64,000 nucleotides of DNA from Trichoplax sp. H2. Lineage: Eukaryota > Placozoa > Uniplacotomia > Trichoplacea. The position numbers were made by a program, and so were the translations under genes. This document shows positions 54,801 through 64,000 of this stretch, piece after piece. The notes beneath the pieces are model-generated. The model was not told the origin of the DNA and searched no databases. It saw only the letters and a list, made by a program, of their open reading frames with translations. Numbering within the stretch: the first letter of the stretch is position 1; each line of letters starts with the position of its first letter. The stretch is from positions 1 through 64,000 of the forward strand of contig NOWV01000006.1 in assembly GCA_003344405.1 (NCBI GenBank). Reading direction: 5' to 3'.

Positions 54801-57800
54801 ACTCATTCTGTAATTTTCGTTGCTTATACAGTTTAACATGTATCACGGTACAAATTGTTCGAGAGTAGTATTAATTAACTACATTATGTATTGATGTTTG
54901 CTGTTATAGTTTATTTTTGTCTTGCTGCTAGTGGTGATAAGCGATCAACCATCATTTCTAATCTTCTCGAAAATTGATAATATTTACTTTTAAAGATTTT
55001 TTATTTGTTAATGGGATATCACCACGATATCTATGACTTCTAATTGCTTTGATATCGTAGAAATCTATATGAATATTGGATTGTTTGTATTTATTCTAGA
55101 GTCACCTATTGCTACGTACCATTAAAATCAAAATGGCTTTATGTTGGCTCCAAAAAGGGTAATACATACATTGTGAACGTTGAAACTTTCGAAATATCAG
55201 AATATATTATCTATTGGAATCGAGCCATAACTACGTAAGTATTACTATTCTTAGGCCTTTCTATAGTCAGTGCAATTTAAACTTGAAAACGCTTAGAAAT
55301 GATGATTTAGTTTATTATTGAGAGTTATCGAGCTTGAATTTGTAAAATATTTTACTTGGTGGCAGGTCTTGCAGCACTCATCCCGGTAGTGTAAAATACA
55401 TAGGTGAAAAACCAGATGACAGTAATAAGGTTGGTACTTGTTAATTAGGTCGAATTTTATTCGTTAAACAGTAAAATGTTTTGTTTAGCCTATGTAAATT
55501 TTTAGCTTGAGTAGCTCGTTAAAGATTTGTTTTGTTTTAGTTGCTGATTGGATTTGAATTGGGTATGTTGTCGCTGTGGGATTTAAAGAGTCAACAGACC
55601 GTTGTCAAAATTCAATGTCAACTCGCACTAATGTCAGTATCATGGAATTTTGACGGAAAGACATTGATGTGTAGCCATCCTGATGGCACTCTTACTACAT
55701 GGAATATTAACAAGACTAAGAAACCAATTCAAGTTAAAGTTCCTCATGGTATGAAATAGTAAAAGTTTTAAATCGAATAAAATGAATCAATAACACTAAA
55801 ACTGTAGGTGTACTATTCGGTATTTGGTGATATTTGTGGCAATGCTATTTGTCGTTACAATAAATGATACAGCGGATAATTGATACGATATAAAAATCGA
55901 AATATTCTCAGCTTGTCATAATGTATGTACGTAGTGCAGCTTGATAATGACGATTGATGTTATATTCCATCTCCACTTCAGATTAGTCTTTCAATATTTG
56001 TTGTATTATTGTTATTTCGTTAAATATTTTGAGTATCAGTGTTAATTTGCAACGTTTTGGTTATCTATCTCTACATATCTTGCAAACAAATGAATGTGAA
56101 ATCATTTCTTTAAATGCTTGTATTAGTGATTAAAGTACTGTGCAATCTACAATTCAATTTATTGCCATGTCGTAAATTGCATTTTTACAAGATATCTTGT
56201 TAGAAAAGGTAAATTTTTTATGCGTCTAGTCTCTCTAGTGCCTATTCGTACTAAATGATCCATAGCTCTTAACTAAATAGATTGTACTAAGTAGCACATC
56301 CTCATCTAAATTAAATATTACGTCCTAGTCGAAATTCTGTAGAGGGTGATAGATGTAGCTACTATACAGTGTGCTTATCATTATGCACATATCCGAATTA
56401 TATTAATTGCTTTACTGGATAAATTAGCATCGTTATTTATTGGTATTTAATAATGGTAGTTATTAATATGAACTCTTTAGGACATGTTAAAAATTGGTCA
56501 AAAACCGATAAATGTCAACCGTGTACCATTGTTAACAAGGTTGCTTGGGTGCAAGGCAAAGGGAGGTAAAATGCTCTCTTCAATTGCATTAATATGTCAT
56601 CTAAAACTTTTACGGTGCACGATTCATAGTTTCTGTCAAATTTTTTAGCGAGCCATTCATTATGTTTACCGGTGGTGTTGCCACAGATCGACCAAATCGA
56701 GATCAGTGCTTTACAATAATGCAAGGAAGAGAAATGACTTTGTTTGAAATGGAAGATGATATTATAGACTTTACGTGTTTATATGGCAGCCCTTGGCCGA
56801 ATGGTATATATTTTCCAATCAAATTTCTAGGTTATAACTTTCAAAACATTAATCATTTTTGATTGCACGTGATATCTATTTAGACTTTGAAGATCCATTT
56901 GCAGTCGCTATTTTACTTGAAAATGGCTTGGCGGTGTACGACTTAACATTACCAAAGTATGGAAGTAGGATAAATATCTTAAAAGGAATAATACAGCAAT
57001 ATGAATTCATTTTACTCTGAAATTCATCCATTAATTTTGGTCGATGTATAGCGTCTGCTTTACTACTTGGAATAGCCTGTTGTATACGTATATAGCTTGA
57101 TTAGAAATATCCGCATCTGTTACGAATTTGTATCTAATGTCTTAGCTGTGTCATATTTGTAAGATCAGATATGCACCGCTAATTGGCATATTAAGATCTT
57201 CATATAATTTTTGTTCGCATTTTGTGCTACAATTAGTTATCCGCCGTATAAAATCCCATATACCATCAATATTCACGAATCAGCAGTTACGTCAACTCAG
57301 TTTTATTCTGACTGTCCAGTGGATTTGTTCACGTGCCTTTATTCGCTTGGAAAGAAGCATAAAAAGAGTGGTATTAGCTATTCAGAAACGGTAGAGTGGA
57401 TGACAATACTTGACTGACATAATCTTTATTATTTTATAAGAGATTATACAATACGAACAGTACCCCTTGATCAAGTAGTAACAATTTATTATTTAGGAAT
57501 GGCCCTTGAAAGGTGGCACTTGGGGTGAATCTTACAAAGATTCTTCACTTGATTTAGTTATTACGGGGTAATTCAATAAGGATCTAATTTGATTTTTATG
57601 AGCGTTATCAGCACTGTACAAGTTACTCATCATTGGACTCTATAACATTAACTTTTAGACATTCTGATGGATCTTTACGATTTTGGGACGCAACAGCTAG
57701 TAAGACAATAATCATATTGTGTTTGATAGATTCAACCTAGTACTCAACAATATCAAAACGTTTCAGTTGCATTTCAGTTCATGTTTAAGTTCTCTACAAC

Positions 57801-60800
57801 GAAAATATTTGATCGCGAGAGAGTGAAGGAGAGCAGTGAGATGGACGATGAACCTTATGCAATACAGGATATTATTTTATGTATGAACAGTCGTACACTC
57901 GTAGTATCAGGAGCCGCTGGTTATGTAATATTATACAGGTTTAACTTCAAGGAAACAACAGCGGAATTATCGGTAAGTATTTGCACACTTTTTGTTAATA
58001 CATAGTACTATTTATGACGCGTAAAAATGTACTATAACTTTATACTTCAGAAGAACTTATTTCTATTTTTTATCATTTGAAATGCAGGTTATGGATGTGA
58101 GTGTAGCAGATCAAGTCAGTGATACTGGTAACGATTGTCACATGCCTATGAGGGCTGACACCGATACAAGTAATATTTTACACCTGGCTAAGTTGAGATC
58201 AGGTCCGATAAAACAGTCTCCTGGTTTTCAAGCAGACTTGATCTGTCGTAATGCTCAACCTGGTAGTGATATGGAAAATCCTGGTAGTAACAGCATTCTT
58301 TCCTTATGTTATAGTTCAGGATTTGGCATGTAAGTTACTAATATCACTTTTCTTTAGTAGATATATATAAATCTATTAACTTTTGCCAATCTTTTGCTGC
58401 AGAATGGCATTCTCTAATATTAAAGGGTTAATAATTATCGATACAGTTCAAAAGCATTGCGTAATGTCTGTTAGAACTGTTGATGTTTATGGTAAGTGTT
58501 TGATTGCTTTTAATTATTCTATGTCTTACTTTTTAACTTATACTTAACTTAATTTTCGTTTTATTATAATAATAATTAGCATTAGCAGATAATTCCCAAC
58601 TTCCTAAAACTCCTAAACCGGGAAGTTTTCATGTCCGAGATCAAAGTGACCCAGATTCGCCTGTATTTTCTGGTTCATCTCATGTTAAAGCTGGTGAATC
58701 TCCGCCTCCTTCAGCCGGCTTATCGAATGGAAGCGCAAGTCCCAGCACTCCAAGGAAAATGAAGTGGTCGTACGGAGGAAAAAGAGGTATGCAATCATGT
58801 CCTAGGGTTAGCTTTATATATCCATGTAATTAGGAAACGCTAAAGTCTCACTTTTGGGATGAATATTGCTTTTAGTTAGTGGTAAAAGCCAATCAAATCC
58901 ATCGATTGAAACAGATAATGAAGATTTAAGCTTAAGATCACGCAGTTCAAGCTTATGTAGTGTTGATAGGGAAGGCAATAATAAGGAAACTGTTCGTTAC
59001 TTAAATCTGTTGGAAACCTATGCACGCAAAGGAGGTATGATTATTAGTAGCTGATGATAAGCTAATTCTTTATGATAATAATAGTTATTATTATCAGGTG
59101 TTGTATTAAGTTGGTGAGTTTTCATAAAAATCTATCATATTATATGTTAGACGCAACTGCTACTGCATCTCTATGGATCGGAACTAGTTCCGGAAGCATT
59201 CTTGTTATTATTCTCAACTTACCTCCTACTGGCGTAGAACGAGTGAAACAGCCTGTGATAATCTCCCCTAGTGGTCACTATCTTTTTAAATTGGTTTAAA
59301 AATTTTAGATATAGCTGTTGGATTTTAATTGATTTTTATTTTTTAAATAAATAGGTACTGCTCTAAGGGACAAGGGCAAAATTATCTCGATATCAATCTT
59401 TGATAGGAATCGACGATCTGTTGAAGCGCCAACTGAGTACTGGGTGGATGAAAAAAGTAACTAAATTTGATTAGAACCTTTTCTAGGCGTTGGATATTTC
59501 AATGCTGGTGTTAATAAAGATTTTTAATTCTTGTTCATCTAGAAACCTCAAGAAAGAGTGCAATTGGCAGTCACAACGCTAATGATTTAGACGACATTCA
59601 TATAGCTGTAATATGCACAGAGAGTCAAATCAAGGTTAAAATTCGTTTTGAGTTAACACTTCTGTGATAATCCTTGAATTCGATTCGATTAATAATTGTA
59701 TTTATGTTCATATTAACAAATGATGTACCTTATAAATATATATTTTGTAGTGAATTGACATATTAATTGCTTAGTAATCCTGAATGATACAATAAGATTG
59801 TATTTACATGTTTTTGTTTCAGATTATGAAATTACCTCAGCAGACAATTATTAGTAAACCTAAGCAACTAGAAGGCACCAGCTTAGTTAAAACATCGTTG
59901 GTATTTGTAAAAGGAAAAAGCAAGTATCTCGTTTTCTGAGCCAAGTCTAATATATGCATCAATCATTACTGCGATTATATCATGTAAACATTTTAACTGC
60001 TTTAATATGTGTTATAGAGGAATCTTGCCTCGCTTGTGTGAGCTCTGCAGGCGTGATTTATGTCTATAGTCTCCCAACCTTAAGACTGCTAATGGAAGGG
60101 CAGTGTTTTCCCAATACAGACGATAGGTTAGTTGAAACGCTTTTAACATAAAGATATAAAGATTTTTGAATGATAACCATAGTAATTACTTCGTAGATTG
60201 ATGAAAACATTTTCATGGAACAAAGACGGACAAGTGATTTTTATGTCTTCTCCCTCAGAAATTCAGAAATTAGCTACTATTAGAAACGAATGGTAAACCA
60301 TTCACAATAAATACTTCTGCTTGCTGTAGTACTTTGTTGTAAAGAAATAATGATGATAATGTACTTTTGGTTAGTTTAAGAACCGGTAGTTACTTAGGAA
60401 GTCCATTTGTGGTGAAAGATATGCCTGAAAAACCATCTAAAGGGTTAATTGCTATGTTTCGGCAAGCTAATCCTGAAGTCGACAGAAAAAAGCTATGTTA
60501 GTACTTACTATACTCGACTGCAATTAGAATATATTTTTAAGTAGATAAATTTATAATTGCATTTCTATGTACATGTATGACGTGTATATACATATGCAAT
60601 GCTCTATTTAATTGTCAATATCATCCAATCAGTTGGTACTACAACCGAAAGAGGTAGTCGTGTTGCCAAGAAAGTTACTGATATGGGTAACATAGATACA
60701 ATCCAGCAGTCCAGTTTTGGTGTTGCAGCTATGATGAGTAAAACAAAAGAGGTTTGATCTTAGTACTGTCAATCACCATTGTATGTCTTTTAGGGTATAA

Positions 60801-60961
60801 ACGTTTTATATTCAAATACTGTATAGGCTGCAATTCAGCGTGGTGAAAAATTAAACGAATTATCCCATAAGGTGGAAATGATGAATAGCAAGGCCATCGA
60901 TTTCGCAACTAGCGCACAAATGATTCATCACAAATATAAAGAGAAGCATAAATTGTTTTAA
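48819..60961 (+). CDS. STXBP5: Tomosyn (syntaxin-binding protein 5)
   Basis: Twenty-seven exons give 1098 residues (human STXBP5 about 1115-1151): 48819-48953, 51000-51097, 54176-54257, 54570-54667, 55100-55234, 55366-55429, 55541-55748, 56481-56565, 56649-56803, 56884-56956, 57237-57390, 57497-57567, 57659-57699, 57767-57972, 58088-58329, 58403-58491, 58580-58786, 58876-59034, 59151-59273, 59355-59456, 59543-59634, 59823-59919, 60018-60126, 60197-60292, 60375-60496, 60633-60751, 60827-60961. Tomosyn binds syntaxin and SNAP-25 and blocks vesicle priming. The double WD40 propeller shows [45 protein letters not shown] and [20 protein letters not shown]. The [14 protein letters not shown] loop precedes it as in human. 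The last 44 residues form the R-SNARE motif with zero-layer Arg1059 in QRGEKLNEL. Two junctions are less certain: exon 19 uses a weak GTCACT donor, and exon 22 a GC donor. Introns 1 and 2 are 2.0 and 3.1 kb and hold no further exon. Confidence 0.96.
52555..52655. repeat. TACTG pentanucleotide microsatellite with inverted half
   Basis: In tomosyn intron 2, five TACTG units in a row are followed by ACATGTACTGTACAGTACTA and more CAGTA units, so direct and inverted copies of the same pentamer adjoin. Three overlapping open frames here are artefacts of the repeat. Confidence 0.93.
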
Positions 60962-63427
60962 GGTGTAATTCGTAGATATTAGAATATCATTACATCTGGC
61001 CCAGCCATAATATAATATTCGGTTACATTTAAGTAATTTATTGTTAGATATTGCAGTAATGCTAACTACTGCTGCAATAACTAAATCTTGAACTTTTAAC
61101 CGACTCTATGGTATTTGATATTTTAATAAGTGTAAACGATTTCGAAGAAGCTGCTTTAATCAATGACCAAACATCATTACTGTTTTACCGTTGTTAGAAA
61201 CAACTGTATAAAAATTTGGCTATGGTATCGATAACGTTTGATGTATATTAACAAGCTATTCCACAATGTATTATCATGTTTATATGCATAATCTTATTCT
61301 GAAAATTATCCTATTGCGAACTATTGTGAATAGAAAAGGAAAGTAGTACTACGAAGTAAGCTGTCGAATTTATAGTTTATTTCGGAATCCTTTATAATAT
61401 AGTACAGTGCTAGGTTAAGGTAGTTTTTAGTTAACACGTGTAATGATCGACTTCTCTAACTTTATTGTCAAACCATATTTTTAACACCACAAGATAGATG
61501 AATTAGTGCATAATTATGGCATACAGAACAATTTACTGGCTAGTTATTTTGATGCAACATAACTTATGTTATAGTGATATCAGTTTTATGAGATCTACGT
61601 ACATCTTAGATAATACTTATTTTAGGTTGGAATTGTTAGTTGTAACTTGTAAGCACAGTATAATAGGAAGTATCGTATAATAGTTATATTGAGGTAACTC
61701 TTAGTAGTTCACGACACATTGCAGGCTTATTAAAAGGGAAAGTAGAGGATAATTTCTTAGTTTTATTCTACGATATATTTATAATTATAATAGTCTGTAT
61801 AATGCATAGGGCATTATTCTATTACACAACTTATTCTGTCACTATCATCGGTCATATTTCATTATTTGTTAGATGATTTACAATTATTATTTATTGCTAT
61901 ATTCGTACAAAAATGTTACTAAGAGAATTTCTATTCTATTCATATTAATGTATCGATGATATCTAGTTGCAACGAATCATATTTCAATTCATTATACATA
62001 TCACATCGTCATTGTTTTGATGTTTACTGGTGATATACGTGCAGTCAAAGTTATTGTCCCTTTCTTGTTTTCGTCTATATGCATTTTTATGCAGATAGTA
62101 CGATAGCATAATGATGAATACTTCTATGTAATATACGTAGTTTTGAAATTACACTATTAGATACGATTTGCTACCTTTATGTGACATTATGGTATCTGAT
62201 GATATCTTATGATATTTTATACAACGTATTATATCATTTATTTAATTTGGTTTATCGCAGTAGCATATTTGTATAAATGAATTGTAAATTAACAGCATTA
62301 CCGACTTCTTATATTGATTATAATATCTATAGTAGATGTTATTATGCACCAATAGCGGATAAAATCTCATTGTATTACGTACAGTATGGACTACATCGTA
62401 CATTAATATTTACTATAATAAGCTGCAGCATCACATGTACGATTTATACTCGTAGTCTCATACTTAAATGAGGTGGCTGTGACCTTAGTTGTTAGAGCTA
62501 TACTGAGTCATGGCTGATTGACGATGTAATGGTTATGATTGTTTACAACAGTATGCTAATATATGTAAAACTCGTACTCGTTACTTTAGCAGTATTGAAT
62601 AATAAAACTATGCCTTCGCGTGAGGGAGGTAAATCGTCCATTTTATATTACGGTATTTTGATTTGATGGTGTTATATAACATTTATGTACTGTACAGTAC
62701 AGTATAAATGCCAGCTCATGTGGTATGCAAACGAGTATAGCTAGAAAATTTTTGTTTTCGCTCAACTATGTCTTTCATCTACTGTACTTGTACAACTATA
62801 CCTACATCCGCTTATAATCAAGAACAAAACATTTATATCGACACTGGCATGACTATGATATAATTTATTATATGGGTGTACATTTAATCTTCTTCCATGT
62901 AGCGAAAAAGGCAACCGTGTTCCGAATAGTAAGACGGTGATGCCTTTCCGTCATTAACACATCTAAATCTTGAAGACAAACGAAAGCCGATCGATAGTAT
63001 AGTTTACGTCTATAAATTTTTTATTAATACTTGTATACAGGCCAATAAATTATGAACGAGTCAATAAACGACTGCGTACAAATACATCCCAGTCATAGTC
63101 ATAAATTACATTCGAAGCACCTTCGATCGATGATATTTCACCAGTTTAATTTATTTTGCTTTGTAGAGTCAACAATTCAGATTGATTTATAATATAAATA
63201 AGGCACCGTACACTGTTCTGTACAACTTTTAAAGATTGATTTGGAATATGTACAAAATTTGTCTAATTGTAAATATTGGCTTGCACCCTCGATTCAATGA
63301 TCGAAAAAAATTACGCTAACTATTGCATCTACAGTACGGTAATATATTGCAGAAAATATACACAGTATACAAATATCAAAAATTGTTATCGCTTAAATTG
63401 GTGTTTCGATAATCCCATCGAGTGGTT
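60962..63427. other. Convergent 3' region, tomosyn / AGC kinase
   Basis: AT-rich sequence follows the tomosyn stop. The first AATAAA I see downstream is far away at 62601. A TGTACTGTACAGTACAGTA palindrome lies at about 62688-62706. A possible isolated minus-strand exon at 62884-63009 is listed separately. Nothing else is supported. Confidence 0.55.
62884..63009 (-). other. Possible isolated exon, unassigned
   Basis: On the minus strand a TTTATAG acceptor precedes an open stretch reading RKLYYRSAFVCLQDLDVLMT before it stops beyond the low end of this interval. A second frame, after a pyrimidine-rich TTTCGTTTGTCTTCAAG acceptor, reads CVNDGKASPSYYSEHGCLFR and ends MEED-stop at 62884. Both would accept a phase-2 donor such as the AC-GTATGT inside the kinase exon upstream. 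I cannot tell which frame, if either, is used. Confidence 0.25.
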
Positions 63428-64000
63428 TCAAGAGAAATGGCCACGATTACTAACATACGTGAAATTCATATATTTTCTAGTGATGTATTCACTTTTGTTT
63501 TCGCTAGAAAAATCAAAATTACTCACTTCTTGTATTGCTTGCGCATCAAAATTACGAGTATCGCCTTCTGTATCAAATGTAGGTTTTATTGGAGCTTCTA
63601 ATTCTCGTATAGTGTCAAAGTCTATTTTTTTAAATAAGCCATGTTCTTTAATTTCAGGTATTGTTAATCGATATTCTTTGTCGCAAATTAGCTTCTGAAT
63701 TAGTTCTTTGCATTGGTCTGAGGCTTTCTTCGGCGGAAATTCCAAAGTTTGACGCCAATTTCTTATCTGTATATATGTAGCATATGCATAAAAAAGCAAT
63801 ATCATAAGATTTACGATATCAACATTTTATATAGTACATCGTTTCTAATTATTGATGACATTAGCTAACAGACATGATTGAGCAGCAATTGTCTTTTAAT
63901 TAATTTAACACAGGTGCACTATTATAGGCTTACATTTGCTGGCACTTCTTCTACATTTTTGCTATAAAATGGCGGTTTACCATAAACCATTTCGTATAAT
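63428..64000 (-). CDS. AGC protein kinase, DMPK/MRCK/ROCK type (5' partial)
   Basis: Two exons are visible on the minus strand, 63934-64000 and 63428-63766, joined in phase 0; the N-terminal part lies past the window edge. The first reads LYEMVYGKPPFYSKN, the kinase subdomain IX-X region. The second continues NWRQTLEFPP, then LIQKLICDKEYRL, a GLFKKIDFDTIRELEAP segment, the AGC-tail signature DTRNFD and a closing YMNFTYVS. This order matches DMPK, MRCK, citron and ROCK kinases (MYEMLYGETPFYAE, RLICSREHRL, DTSNFD, FVGFTY). LATS/NDR kinases share the fold but fit the tail less well. The frame stops at 63428, soon after the hydrophobic motif, with no room for the long coiled coil of ROCK or MRCK. 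Strong GTGAGT (exon end 63527) or GTATGT donors inside the last exon could extend the protein instead. Confidence 0.8.

Noticed and set aside
63428-64000. Reading the kinase as LATS/NDR
   Set aside because: The LICDKEYRL, DTRNFD and NFTYV segments follow DMPK/MRCK/ROCK kinases more closely than LATS or STK38.

Overview
The window is eukaryotic nuclear DNA from an animal. Its genes are split by short GT-AG introns, use the standard code and lie in AT-rich sequence. The gene set is metazoan: a JIP3/JIP4-type scaffold, tomosyn, PRPP synthetase, TOM5, an SDR9C dehydrogenase, a class A receptor, an eEF1A lysine methyltransferase and an AGC kinase. Compact introns, an intronless GPCR and generally modest divergence suggest an early-branching animal. 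A placozoan is my best guess, but this is inference only. No bacterial, plasmid or CRISPR features are present.

Layout. 1-11.2 kb (+): the 3' part of a very large gene, with a 5.4-kb acidic, repeat-bearing exon spliced to a JIP3/JIP4-like beta-propeller. 13.2-16.7 kb (-): complete eight-exon ribose-phosphate pyrophosphokinase. 16.7-20.5 kb: spacer with an E-box/CRE/E2F cluster and three different tandem arrays. 20.5-21.8 kb (+): a two-exon TOM5-like gene for a 50-residue protein. 23.7-28.2 kb (-): six-exon gene for a DOMON-like single-pass membrane protein. 28.2-34.1 kb: AT-rich spacer holding one striking 82-nt hairpin. 34.1-35.1 kb (+): intronless rhodopsin-class GPCR. 36.2-40.1 kb: two inverted-repeat (fold-back) elements. 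41.5-42.6 kb (-): SDR9C oxidoreductase. 43.2-44.2 kb: structured tandem duplications. 44.7-46.4 kb (-): EEF1AKMT1-like methyltransferase. 46.4-48.8 kb: divergent promoter region full of TACAG/CTGTA palindromes. 48.8-61.0 kb (+): complete 27-exon tomosyn (STXBP5) gene with one probable GC-AG intron. 63.4-64 kb (-): C-terminal end of an AGC kinase of the DMPK/MRCK/ROCK type, cut by the window edge.

The genes are not an operon and share no single pathway. Two act in membrane traffic: the JIP-like motor adaptor and tomosyn, which inhibits SNARE assembly. Two are housekeeping enzymes or import factors (PRPS, TOM5), and one modifies the translation factor eEF1A. I rebuilt exon chains by hand. Every junction given keeps the reading frame, and the totals for complete genes are whole numbers of codons. 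Remaining doubts are stated in each entry.
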